Below are positions 11,191 to 21,947 of a stretch of 64,000 bases of DNA, in pieces (the stretch's first letter is position 1; every line of letters begins with the position of its first letter). Source of the stretch: Phascolarctos cinereus (taxonomy: Eukaryota > Chordata > Mammalia > Diprotodontia > Phascolarctidae); assembly GCF_002099425.1 (NCBI RefSeq), contig NW_018344159.1, forward strand, positions 3,284,501 to 3,348,500, read 5' to 3'. Under the pieces are notes generated by a model. The model was not told the DNA's origin. It searched no databases and saw only the letters and a list, made by a program, of their open reading frames with translations. The translations under genes and the position numbers were made by a program.

Positions 11191-12365
11191 AAACTATCAC
11201 CTATCTAATTTTGAACATTATTTCTCTAGTCTCCTTTGTAAGGAGGTTAGCACTTCACTTTGGAATTCATGATAGAGGAAAGGAAATCTGGATGTAGTCT
11301 GAAATACAGCATAGATTTGGATAGAACAGATTTCAGTGAGTCAATGAAATGATGGGTAAGATACCACAGATTAAAATTCTACTAAAAACAACCCAAGAGA
11401 GATGTGAAATCTTCAAAAAGAAACTCTGAAAATACAAAGAGCAATTCTCTCAATATCCAGGAAAGAGGAAGCTGTCTAAAGAAATGGATATGAATATATC
11501 AAGGACTCAATGACCTACTTAGTTATTCTTTTTTAAGACATATAGAAAATGCAAACAATAACAGGTAAAGAGAGATTAGTGCCAGCCAGTATGTTAGAGG
11601 AGAAGGAAGTGGTACCAATCCCTCCACACACACACACACACACACGCACAACTACTCTAACAAAGATATAAAAAAAACTTTTTACCAGAAATAGAGATTG
11701 GGAAATCTAAGAAAAAACCATAATGGTGCATCTTTCTAGCTCAAAATCACAAATTTGATCGATAGGCAAGTGACTAGGGCAGGAACTAAGGAATAGGGCT
11801 CCTGGGCCATGATCTTGAACTCAGCCCTGGGCCAAGGCAGGCAATGAAGAATCTCCCAAAGGTGCTAGGATCACTTACGAAGGCCCCTGGATCCAAGGAA
11901 GCAATGTAGGGTCATCTACAATGCAACTAGACAAATGGGGGTAGAACACATAGACACAGAGTGTTTGGAGAAGTGATATATTCAACTCAACTGGGTAAAT
12001 AAGAGATAACAGAGAGAGGATAAAAGGGGAAATAAGAGGAATAATAAATGTAGTGATGGATCAGTATTAAGTAAAATAAACCCCAAACTTATAGAAGAGA
12101 TTGTGAAGAGAAGTTTAAAAGCAAAGAAAGAAAGGATATGAACCTGGGATTGAAATCTGAGTAAGAGGCTGAGGAGTGGAAGCTGACTGCATCCACTGAG
12201 TTTTGGTGTGGAGAACATTCCTATTCCAAGAACCTCTTCATCTTCATAAAGAGGGTGTGGGGAACAAAAAGAGAGGAATGTATAAAAGAATAAGACTGAG
12301 GTAAATAAGATGCACTCACCCATACCTAGTTTGGCAGTGCAGAGGGTGGATAGGAGCACCTGTGG
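11191..12365. other. unassigned, partly repeat-like; includes a (CA)n tract
   Basis: Purine-rich sequence without a secure assignment. A (CA)n tract lies at about 11,626-11,648. The part from 11,950 onward could be the 5' UTR of the L1 that follows, because it leads into it without a break, but I cannot confirm that. A 125-codon minus frame (11,982-12,359) resembles no known protein. Confidence 0.35.
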
Positions 12366-12369
12366 TCAG

Positions 12370-14640
12370 TCACAAGGAAGCAGGACCCCTGGTCACAGTT
12401 CCAAGGTAAAGAGGAATGTTAGAGATTGTGGCTGCAGGAGAACAGGGGACCTTCCTGGGAAGATGCACAAACCAGGAGAGCAGTGACCACACCTCTCCCT
12501 AGATCACACCACCTTGGAAGCACCAAAAACTCACAAACCCCCAAAACTAGCTCTGAAAACAGCAGCATGAAAAGTAAGAAGCTTTGGAAATTGCCTCCCC
12601 ACCCCTAGGAAAGCAGAGTTCAACTTTAACATACAGTCCAAAGTGAAGAAATAGGCTGGAAAAAATGAGCAAACAAAAAAAAATTGTCCATAAAAAGCTA
12701 CTATGCTGGTAGAGAACACCAAGACATAAACTCAAAGGAAGACAGCAATATGAAAAAATCTACAAACAAAGTCTTAAAGAAAAATGCTATTGGACCCAAG
12801 CCCAAGAAGAATTCCTGGAAGCATTAAAGAAAGAGATAAGAATGGTAGAGGAAATTTGGAGGAAAAAAATGACAGTGACACAAGAAAATTATGAAAAAGA
12901 AAATTAACAGTTTGGTAAAAAGAGGCACAAAAAATAATGAAGAAAAGAATTCCTTTAAAAAAAAAGAATTGGACAAACAGAAAAATAGGTACAAAAGCTC
13001 ACTGAAGAAAATTATTCCTTAAAAATTAGAATTGGGCAAGTAGGAGCTAATGACTCCATGAAACATCAAGAAACAATAAAATGAAATCAAAAGAATGAAA
13101 AAATAGAAGAAAATATAAAATATCTCTTTGGAAAAACAGCTGACCTGGGAAATAAATAGATCATAAAGAGATAAATTAAGAATTATTCAATTAGCTGAAA
13201 GCCATGAGCAAAGAAAGAGCCTAGACATCGTGTTTCAAAAAATTATCAAGAAAAACTGCCCAATATCTCAGATCCAGAGGGTAAAATAGAAATTGAAAGA
13301 ATCCATCAATCACCTCCTAAAAGAGTTCTCAAAATGAAAACTCCCAGGAAGATTATAGCCAAATTCCATAACTGCCAGGTCAGGAGACAAACTTCAAACA
13401 AAGCACACACACTCATACACACACACACACACACACAGTTAAAATAAAGGGCTGGAGCAGAATCTGTTATGCTTCAGCTGAAGTAAAAACAAAAAAAAGC
13501 GGGGTAGCAACCATGATCTCAGACAAAGCAAGACAAAAAATAGACCTAATTAAAAGAGATAACTAGGAAAACTAGTTTTTGTAGAAAAGTACCATAGACA
13601 ATGAAATAATAGCAAAAACTTTTACATCAAAGTTTCTCTGATAAAGGAATCATTTTCCAAATATGTAGAGAACTGAGTTAAATTTATAAAAATAAGAACC
13701 ATTCCTCAATAGATAAATGGTTGAAGGATATGAACAGGCAGTTTTCAGAAGAAATCAAAGCTATTTATAGCCATATGAAAAATGTTCTAAATCACTATAG
13801 ATTAGAGAAATGCAAATTAAAATAACTCAGAAGTACCACTTTATACCTATCAGAAATGACAAATGCTGGAGGGGATGAGGAAAAATAGGCACACTAATAA
13901 ATTGTTAGTAAAGTTGTGAACTGATCCAATCATTCTGAAGAATAATCTGGAACTATGATCAAAGGGCTATAAAATTGCGAATGCCCTTTGACCCAGCAAT
14001 ACCCACTACTCTGTCTATATCTCAAAGAGATCAGAGAAAAAGGAAAAGTATCTGTATTACAAAAATGTTTATAGCAGTTCTTTTTGTTGTAACAAAGAGT
14101 TGGACATTCAGGAAATGCTCATCAACTGGGGAATGGCTAAATAAGTTGTGGCATATGATTGTGATAGAGTACTATTGTACTATAAAAAATTATGAGAAGG
14201 GTAGTTTCAGAAAAAAAAACAAAGCAAGACTAATATGAATTTATGCAGAGTGAAATGAGAAGAACCAGGAGATCATTGTGCACAGTAACAGCAATGTTAT
14301 AATGATGAACAACTATGAAAGACTTGACTAGTTTGATCAATACAATGATCTGAGATGATTTCAAATGCCTCATAATGAAAAACTCCTATCCACCTCCAAG
14401 GAGTAAACTGATGAGCCCTGAGTGCAAAGTAAAGTATAATTTTCTCACTTTTTTTGCTTTTTAAAAAATATGGCTGATTTGAAAATATGCTTTACATGAT
14501 TTCACATGTACTATTTATTAATTGATATTATTTTGCTTTTTTCTCATTGGGTAAGGATTGGTAGGAGAGAAGAAGAGGGAGTGAATTTAGAACTCAAAAT
14601 ATAAAAAGAAAGGAATGTTAAAAATAAATAATATTTTAAA
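12370..14640 (+). mobile_element. composite L1 LINE with internal deletions
   Basis: Three L1 parts lie in order. 12,370-13,400 holds 5' UTR and ORF1: a lysine- and glutamate-rich coiled-coil coding stretch, then the 'LESRS'-like RRM region and a carboxy-terminal piece with 'aaactcccaggaagattata'. 13,445-13,640 is an endonuclease-region fragment of ORF2; translated it resembles 'GW-K-YYAS' and 'IKRD', shared with L1 endonucleases. 13,670-14,640 is the ORF2 carboxy terminus and 3' UTR, with a 13,975-14,238 frame carrying MPFDPAIP and EWLNKLWHMIVIEYYCTIK. About 4 kb of ORF2 is missing between parts. It is frame-shifted and dead. Confidence 0.75.
13407..13437 (+). repeat. (CA)n microsatellite
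   Basis: CA dinucleotide tract of about 30 bases within the L1 remnant, at the joint between the ORF1 part and the endonuclease part. Confidence 0.95.
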
Positions 14641-14644
14641 AAAT

Positions 14645-14730
14645 ATCTTTGCCAAGAAAATTCCATGGGCAGAATGGTCCACAGGGTCACAAAGAACCAG
14701 ACACAGCTAAACAACAACAATACAACACAT
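14645..14730 (+). mobile_element. MAR1-type SINE, 3' part
   Basis: 'tctttgccaagaaaattcca', 'cacagggtcacaaagaacca' and terminal 'ctaaacaacaacaa' match the 3' half of the MAR1 subtype that ends in ACAACAA. Confidence 0.75.
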
Positions 14731-14855
14731 TATCTCATTTGATTGTCACAAGAACCTCATGAGATGATGCTCATATTTTATATGTCAGGAAACTGAGGCT
14801 CAGAGAGTTTAAGTGACTTTCTCATGGTCACAGATCTAATAAATGTCTAAGGAAG
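14731..14855 (-). mobile_element. MIR-type SINE fragment
   Basis: Antisense: 'tcaggaaactgaggctcaga', then 'gtttaagtgactttctca' and 'tcacagatctaataaatg'. Confidence 0.7.
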
Positions 14856-15940
14856 GATTGTTCTGCATTTTATCTGCTGAGGCTCTTTCCTATGCTGAAA
14901 CTGTGACCCTTCAAGCTTTTTTCAACAGTACTATCTCTATACTTCTCCCTTTGGCACCCATAGGCCAATTTCCAACTGCTCCCCAATCAATACCAGTCCC
15001 GAAGCTATTTCTTAACATCTTTAAATAGGCTTGGATAATCTTGCACAGCTGTGGGCTCAATAGCTTTAGGTGTACAGCTATCTGTCTTTTTTCCCAGCAT
15101 CCATAGCCCCCGACTGGCATTCTTTGTTTCAAGCCTAGTTGTTGAAATTTCCCCTTCTGTGAGCTAGTACCCACTTTCCTGATCCAGTTAGCACAGGATC
15201 CTGAACATTAATAAAGTTTTCTTTAATGATTAAAGGTCTTAAAATACTCAAAATCTTAATTCTGAGCAATCAATTATCATTAGCTTTACAGATAAAAATA
15301 AGAAATGGGCAGAAAATTCAGCAGACTGTGTATTGAGCCCAGGACCTTCCCTAGAAGATGTTTTAGGAAATAAATTCCTTACAGCAGTATGTTTATCTTT
15401 ATCTAATCTGTCATCAATTGCTAGTCTGAAATCTCTTGAATATTTGTCCCCTGCACTGCATTCTTTGTGACAAGTTCCTAGCATTTTACCCTAAAAAGCA
15501 ACTTCTCTCTCCTCCCTTGATCTTGCCAAATTGATTCTATAGACCGCCTTTAGACTTTTTTTTAATATTTTGATAAACCTGTGATTTCATCAAAGGCAGT
15601 ACTTCTTCAGTTTTACAGACCTCAGTCTTTATATGCTTTATAAATCTTCTTGATTCTCACCTAAGATTTTCCAACACTCCTCCACCAAATGCTCTAGAAA
15701 CCTTTCTCTTAATATTTTGGGCATATCTAATGTCATCTGATTACTTTCATTCTCAGTACCTAATTAATCCACCTCCTTTCCCTTTTCTGTTGCTAGTCTA
15801 ATCTCCCAAAAATGCTCAGCAGAGATTGTGTCTCATCTAAATTTTGTATCTTCCCCATAGTCCATCATACAGGAATTACTTAATTTGTGTTGTATTTGTT
15901 GTACTGCTTTCGTCACTTCAGATCAACAAATGCTAATTAA
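14856..15940. other. unannotated sequence
   Basis: About 1.1 kb without a confident repeat or gene. The last part (15,500-15,900) is pyrimidine-rich and could be a very old L2 3' region in + orientation, which I cannot establish. Confidence 0.35.
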
Positions 15941-16042
15941 ACAATCAACAAACATTTATTTAGTGACACTGTACTAAGCATTGAGGATATAGAAACAAAA
16001 AATGAAACAATCCCAGCTCTCAAGAAGCATATATTTTATCAG

Positions 16043-16165
16043 GGGGGATGTGTGTACACACACACATGTGTGTATATGTATATGTTTACATGCATACATG
16101 TGTGTCTGCGTATATAAATATATGCATGTGTGTACTAAATAAATATAGAGTGCATCTATAAGTAT
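16043..16165 (+). repeat. TG/TA/CA simple repeat
   Basis: Mixed alternating purine-pyrimidine tract ('gtgtgtacacacacacatgt' and following), about 100 bases. Confidence 0.85.
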
Positions 16166-16184
16166 GTATTAATTAAATATAGGG

Positions 16185-16450
16185 AGTAGCTGGGTGGCTC
16201 AGTGTATATACAGTGCTAGGCTTGGAGTCAAGAAGACTCATCTTTCTGAGGTCAAATCCAACCTCAGGCACTTACTAGCTGTGTGACCCTGGGCAAGTCC
16301 CTTAATCTTGTTTACCTCAATTTCTTTGTCTGTAAAATGAGCTGGAGAAAGGAAATGGCAAACCACTCCAGTGGTTTTGCCAAGAAAACCTTAAATGGGA
16401 TCACAAAGAGTCAGGCATGACTGAAAAATGACTGAACAACAAAAACAACA
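16185..16450 (+). mobile_element. MAR1-type SINE
   Basis: Nearly full copy: 'gagtagctgggtggctcagt' head, 'cttactagctgtgtgaccct', 'aaatggcaaaccactccagt' and the terminal 'tgactgaacaacaaaaacaa'. Confidence 0.88.
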
Positions 16451-16559
16451 ATATAAATAAAGTAAATTTTAAAAAACCACAAGATAGTTGAGGGATGGAA
16501 CTAGCAGCTGGTACAAGCAGCTACTATGTGCTATTTCCATGCAGAGTAACATAGAATGA

Positions 16560-17350
16560 CTCCTTATTTCACGTTCTCTAAAGTTTAAATTCTTCTGCTT
16601 AGGATATTCTAGATTCTACATAATTTTATCCCCATTTTAATTATTCAACCATATTCTTCAGTACACCACCAATATTGACTCTCTGTTCCAGTCAGTGTGA
16701 TCTCTTCAGAATCCCCATACATATGCCATGATATTTCAGTCTCCATTTCTTTTTTCTTTTCAGGACTGCCATTCCTTTTTCTCCCTGACTATCCAAATCC
16801 TACCTATCTTCTCCAAAGAAGCAGCCTGGCTTAGTAACTAGAATGCTGGATCTGAAGTCAAGAAGACCTGGGTTTGAATCCTGCCACTGCTACTTGATAG
16901 TTATATGACCATGGTTAGCCAATTCAATCTCTTGTAGCTTCAATTTTCTCATCTATAAAATAGGAACAATAATATTTGTGTGCTTTATTCACAACATTGT
17001 TGTGGTTTAAATAAGATTATGTGTGTAAAAATGCTTTCTACATTTTTAAGTGCAATAATAAAAGTCAACTATTACTAGTCAATGAATCTATCCCTGATTC
17101 TGCTTTTTACCTGAGTATAAGTTATTTAAATGAATTTTCATTCAATACTTAGTTAACCAACAGAATCCCATCTACCTAGACCTGGCAATACTGAGTCACT
17201 TGTTGTATGCAAACTGTAGTACCACTAGACTATAACTTCCATGAAGGCAGTGACATCTCACCTAAAATTCTTCTCTCCCCAGCACTTAGGACAGTGCTCT
17301 GCACATAGGAATTTTTTAGTAAATATTTGTTGAATAAATGAACAAATTTA
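16560..17350 (+). mobile_element. L2 LINE 3' region, split by a MAR1 SINE
   Basis: Forward L2 3' region. The segment before the SINE contains 'ctctctgttccagtcagtgt'. The segment after it ends with 'ggacagtgctctgcacatag', then 'agtaaatatttgttgaataa', the typical L2 terminus. Confidence 0.7.
16815..17075 (+). mobile_element. MAR1-type SINE
   Basis: Forward: 'gtcaagaagacctgggtttg', 'cttcaattttctcatctata' and 'tcacaacattgttgtggttt' in order. Nested in the L2. Confidence 0.8.
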
Positions 17351-17643
17351 TGAACTAAGTGAGAAATCTTCAGAAGCTATTTTCTTAAATGATTCATATC
17401 TCACACAGATTGGAACAACTTAGGTAAAATTTCTTTAAAAAAAGGTTTTTGAATCTTTATTAATTTCATAGTGCTTTCATTTTATTTTTCCCAAAGCTCC
17501 CTCAAAACTAGAAACAAGGTGCCAGAGGTTACTAGATTTCTTTTTTTTTTCCTCCTTTAGTCATTTCTAGGAAGTTTACCTTACTACTCTCCTCTTTCCA
17601 AGTATTCTTAAATTGAAATGTGCTTTCCCCCCGCCTCATTTTA
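17351..17643. other. unannotated sequence
   Basis: No repeat or gene recognised. Confidence 0.3.
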
Positions 17644-17778
17644 AGGGCCCCATGGGAAATCTATTCATAAGTAAGGATTTATTTTCATCCACCCCATGCT
17701 ATCCCTAGATCCCCTCATTCTCTTATATATCCCCTACTCCCTTTAACCCATTTCAGCAGCCCACTAATTAATCCTACT
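17644..17778 (+). repeat. source copy of a 135-bp local duplication
   Basis: Starts 'agggccccatgggaaatcta' and ends '...actaattaatcctact'. A second copy about 96% identical lies at 25,650-25,785 in the same orientation. This copy is probably the source, because it flows into the following single-copy DNA while the other interrupts an L2 element. Confidence 0.85.
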
Positions 17779-18744
17779 CTTATCTTGGCTATCACATTCC
17801 CTAACCTTAGATTTTCCAGCTATTCCTGTGAGAACTCTGCTAGTAGATTGTTTCACTGGAAAAAGAAAACCATCATTCAGAAGGAGAAAATACAGCTACC
17901 ATAGAAGAGGACTCAGAGGAGGAGTTAAAAGCTGGTGTGAAAATCAAAGCAAAATCTCTTCTACTTGTCTTTGTGCCCCCTTGCCTCCTCACACACTTCC
18001 ACGTCTTTTTGACTAAATCCCAGAAACCATTTTGCCTGAATCCAAAAGACTCTGTAAACTTCAAATCTTCCGTGCAGAAAAGACCCCCTGGATGTAAGTA
18101 CAGATGCTTGGCTAAAAAGGCAGGGTCTGCTTTCAACTCACCTACAAACAAAATCTCAAGAATTCCCCATTTTTCCATTTGCTCTTCCCTTCCCCAAATT
18201 GTTCCAATTAGATGTCTAGTATTAAGCTTCTAATATGTGTGTGAGTTTCAATATGAAAAGGGTACTGGGACTATCTTTTCCACATGAACCTCTCAGTTCT
18301 AAAAGCATCTTGAGCCTTCTCTTTTTACCTCATAAAAAGAGTGCTTGGAAACCTAATTACTGGATGCTAATGAGTACAAAAGCACATAGATCAGTTACAA
18401 GTATAACTCACTTTACAGACTATGTTTCCCTAAACATTTTTTATATAGTGACTCTTTTTCTTTACCATTGGCTTTTATTATTAAAAAAAAAAAAAGACAT
18501 ATACTTCTCTGAGGGAAAAAAAAATCCTTCAATCCACAATATAAAAAACTCATACTTAAGAATGTAATAAATCTTTTAATATCACATATTTACAGGAGGA
18601 ATTGAAATATTCTGATAAAATATTAATACTTAAGTCATAAAATATGAAGATAAAGTTAGAATGGTTTGGGTTTTTTTAAGTTTACAACATTAGCTTGGAC
18701 ATTTAGTGAAAAACAAAACAAAACAACAAAAAAATGCCCTCTCC
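17779..18744 (+). other. single-copy-like stretch with overlapping small frames
   Basis: Small frames overlap on both strands at 17,828-18,567 (62 to 110 codons). A strong splice-donor-like GTAAGT is at 18,092-18,097 and an acceptor-like 'ttagattttccag' ends at 17,820. No frame is open across that interval, so a protein-coding exon is not supported. A non-coding exon is possible but unproven. Confidence 0.25.
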
Positions 18745-19037
18745 TTGTTCAAATCCTGCACATTCTTCAAGGCCTAACTCAAACTCCAACTCTTCCATGA
18801 AATCTCCCCAGTGCATTCCAACTCCAATGGATCTCTCTCTCTCCTGAGCTCCTAAGACACTTGCTATCTAGGTGATTTATCTGGCAGTGAATTGAGTGGT
18901 GCCTTATAATTAATAATGAATTATTTATTTCCTATGCTATTATCATTATTATTTTAACTTTTTGCAAATAAATCTCTTATTTGCCAACTAGATTTTAAGT
19001 TTCCTGATGACACAACTGTGTCTTATGTGTCCTTGTA
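18745..19037 (+). mobile_element. L2-like LINE 3' region
   Basis: 'tcttcaaggcctaactcaaa', 'cttccatgaaatctccccag' and 'tagattttaagtttcctgat' occur in the order of a forward L2 3' region. Diverged. Confidence 0.5.
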
Positions 19038-19054
19038 TTCAATTCAATTCAATA

Positions 19055-19059
19055 AGCAT
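19055..19059 (+). repeat. target-site duplication, left copy
   Basis: 'agcat' directly before the 5' LTR. The matching copy is at 25,477-25,481. A 6-bp reading (aagcat) is possible if the last LTR base is counted differently. Confidence 0.8.
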
Positions 19060-19465
19060 TGTAGAGGGCCGGCTTTGGGGAGTTGGAAGGCTTAAGCCAG
19101 CCCGGGTCTTACCTGCAGCTTGTACTAAGCCTGACAGCTGTGAAACTCAGGATGTGGCTCACCACCCCCCAATTCCATCTCTTGAGAACAGGATACAGGA
19201 AGGGAGGAAACGGATGGAGTACAGGACAGGATGCAGGAAAGAATGTAACAGACAAGGTACAAGGAAGTAAGGAAATCACTTAATTAGATTTGTACTTTTC
19301 ATGAATAACAATGTTACTATTGCTTGATCCAGTACTATACAAGCCTGAGCCCTCAGATCAATAAACAGAGTTTGTTCTTCACTGCTCTCACCTGGCCCGT
19401 GATTCTTTCTCTCTTCACACTCTGCCGGCATCAGACCACAGCCGGGACGCAGCCCGCTCCTGGCA
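19060..19465 (+). repeat. 5' LTR of the retroviral fossil
   Basis: Begins TGTAGAGGGC and ends CTGGCA, so it has the canonical TG...CA ends. It carries a TATA-like element near 19,337, a polyadenylation signal AATAAA at 19,360-19,365 and a GT/T-rich stretch after it. Confidence 0.95.
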
Positions 19466-19467
19466 TT

Positions 19468-19485
19468 TGGAGCCCGAACAGGGAC
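19468..19485 (+). other. primer-binding site, tRNA-Lys3 type
   Basis: Two bases after the LTR, TGGAGCCCGAACAGGGAC matches the tRNA-Lys(3) primer site at 17 of 18 positions. Use of tRNA-Lys fits class II (betaretrovirus-like) elements. Confidence 0.9.
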
Positions 19486-19654
19486 CTGAAAGGAAGGCTT
19501 CCCCCGGCAGAGTGGCCCTGGACAAGGTGGGCTGTTTGGCCAACAGCCCTAGAAAAGGAGTTCCGGTCGTCAAGAGAAGATGCTAACAAGGTAGGGCGAT
19601 AATTTTCCTATACAGTTTTTTATTTTCACCAGGTTAAATGGGGATTAAAAAGAA

Positions 19655-19890
19655 ACCAGACTGCCGCTTATCGGGGTCTCTTAAAGCGAAAGTGAACATC
19701 AGAATGAGACTGCCGCTTTTCAGGGTCTCAGATTTAAAGTGAAAGCAAACTGCACAGGTGGGAAAGCAAACCGCGCAGGCGGACAAATGAGACTACGGTT
19801 TTTGAGCATCTTCAAAAGTGAAAGTAAACTTCAGAATGAGACTGCCGCTTTTCTGCTTCTCTGATTTAAAGGGAAAGTAAGCTGCACGGG
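19655..19890 (+). repeat. diverged tandem repeats in the retroviral leader
   Basis: Four imperfect units start near 19,655, 19,700, 19,786 and 19,832. Each has a form of 'gagactgccgctttt', a 'tctcagatttaaag'-like middle and 'gaaagtaaactgcac'. They lie between the primer site and the gag start, where packaging and translation signals of retroviral RNA usually lie. Confidence 0.75.
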
Positions 19891-19922
19891 CTAAGTAGTG
19901 TCCTATAAGATAGTTAGCTAAT

Positions 19923-20030
19923 ATGGGGCAGAGCTCGTAGGCAGAACAGAGAGACAGACAATATTATTTGAAAGTGTTCAAATACAGGGGGACACAACTA
20001 GAATTTTAGCATGTAAATAAGAACATTGTC
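19923..20030 (+). pseudogene. start of gag (retroviral fossil)
   Basis: An ATG at 19,923 opens MGQSS, the myristoylation-type start of betaretroviral Gag. Only the first few dozen codons resemble matrix before the similarity ends near 20,030. Fossil and non-functional. Confidence 0.6.
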
Positions 20031-21940
20031 TTTCTTTAAATTGTCAACTGCATCTTGTCATTTCTATTGAGAACAAACCAAGTGCCATTCTGCTACTGAA
20101 ATCTCTGTATAAGATACCTGTATTGTCCAACCATTGCATTGCCAAGACTGTACTAATACCAACTTTGATTACACTAGGAAATGGCAGTGCTCAGTCTTAG
20201 TGGTGTTGTAATTTTCACATATTTGGTATTTTATTGATTATTGTTTAAAATAATAGTACTATATGAGAACTTAATGATTATATCTTGGAATTATTTTGTA
20301 TAGAAAATATACTTAGAAAAGTGGTTACCATGCTGCTGTCCTGTTCTTGTTAAAAAGACCCATGTCATAAATATTCAGGACATTGGCAGCTGTTCACATT
20401 TATAAAGTCAGTGTGTAAGTGAAATTATTACTCCCTCCATAATGTCTTATGGACAAGCAGGAGCTGTGATGTGAAGCTACATTGTATTTCCCATTTTATA
20501 TATGTCTCCCTATTTGATTTTATTAAAGTTACAGTACATTCTGAAAAAGTTGGCCTTAGGTGTGTGTCATTGTGGCATGCGAAGAGTTATGATGACTTCA
20601 CATTAAATGTTAGAATTTGTAGTCATTATGATATTGGAAATTTTTGTGGTTTTCAAGAGTCTCAAAGAAAATTGTATATTAACATTTTTTCTGTCAGCCA
20701 TCAGTGGTTAAGGGGATTTCATTTTAGATCCTTTTTAATAATCAAAGAAAATGGGACATTTGCCTTATATACATATAGAAAAAAAAAGTTTTATTGAAGT
20801 TAGAGCTAAAATAGCATATTTAATTTTATAGCTTTTGTAGATACATGTCCTTTGCAACCTTCCATTCATTTCAGATCAGTTTGTAAATCCAGAGTTCTAT
20901 CTTATGGTAATTCTAGAAAAATAAAGCTCGTATCATTTTATCTACAACCACCATTTAGGTAACTTAAAAATTACATTGGATTCAAAAAAGAGGAAAATTA
21001 TTAAGAAGCTAAGTTATATCAATAATTAGAAAACAAATCAACTTGTTTTCTTAATCAGGTGAGGAGGAAACTTCAAGGGTAGGAGCAAATAAACTCTCTG
21101 CTTTAGAAATTTGACATGAGCAGTTTGTATGTTAAACACAGTCTAATGCACTGTATGTATACTAAAATTTCCAGTAAAATGTAGCTTGTAAATTTTCTGA
21201 ATCAGCTCTTTAGTACTAGTTATAATATAGCTAAAATCTTAATATATTTTACAGTATATAAAAGGCTATAACTTCATAAGTCCTTTATAACATATCTTTG
21301 ATAGAACTTTTTGATTTAAAAAATTATTTATTCTGACTTTGTTAGAATATTAATAGCAATATTTTTAGGCTTTCATTTGTCCTGGTAGTTCTTTGGGAGG
21401 ATTTGCAAGCAAATTAAACAGGTGAAGTGGGAAAGGGGACATTTATTTGTCTTTGAATATTTAGAAATAGATTTTGACCCTTGCCCAACAAAACCGTCTT
21501 GAATTCAGTAGATAACTAAAGAAATTCTTTTGCTTTGCTGCAGAGTTCTACTGCCTAACTCCCCTCTTGTATTAGAAAATCCAGCATAAATTTGTCATAG
21601 CCTGGTCAGTAGTTAAAACATTTCAGAGTTGAAACAATTTTTATTAATTAAACCATTAGGGAATCTTTTTTTTTTAATGACAGATAGGAAACTTAGTTAT
21701 TTCTGTGTTTTCTGCCAAGAAGCATAGCCTTAAATTACATTTCTATACATACCTGATTTCTTAGCTACTTAAACTTATGCTGTTCTAAACATTACTTAAT
21801 CATATTTAGTTGGCTATTTTTCTACTGAACAATTACACAATGTTAGGGAGAGTCTTATTCTAAAATTCCTTTATTTCATATCAATGTGTGATTCATGTTT
21901 TTTAAGTGTAATTAACAATGTATGTGTCAGAGTATGCGCA
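20030..21940. other. non-retroviral-looking passenger segment in place of gag-pro
   Basis: About 1.9 kb that shows no capsid, nucleocapsid, dUTPase or protease similarity in any frame, and none of the interspersed repeats that fill the rest of the window. It is AT-rich, with several AATAAA-type signals (near 20,921 and 21,087), and looks like a vertebrate 3' UTR. It ends in a run of ten A (21,940-21,949) exactly where protease-end/pol sequence resumes. No target-site duplication is seen around it. It may be captured host transcript sequence, a later insertion-deletion, or an unrecognised element. I cannot name the source gene. Confidence 0.5.
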
Positions 21941-21947
21941 AAAAAAA

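Larger units (their letters stand above)
15942..16530 (-). mobile_element. L2 LINE 3' end, split by a MAR1 SINE
   Basis: Antisense L2 3' end at 15,942-16,040 ('caacaaacatttatttagtg', 'cagctctcaagaagcat') and again at 16,455-16,530 ('actagcagctggtaca'). A TG/TA microsatellite and a MAR1 lie between. Confidence 0.6.

Noticed and set aside
16185-16450. tRNA-like A/B-box sequences suggesting a tRNA gene
   Set aside because: The tRNA-like part is the head of a MAR1 SINE and is followed by the SINE body. No tRNA folds independently.
20471-20797. 108-codon frame inside the passenger segment
   Set aside because: No similarity to Gag, protease or any protein I know. AT-rich DNA of this size commonly has such a frame.
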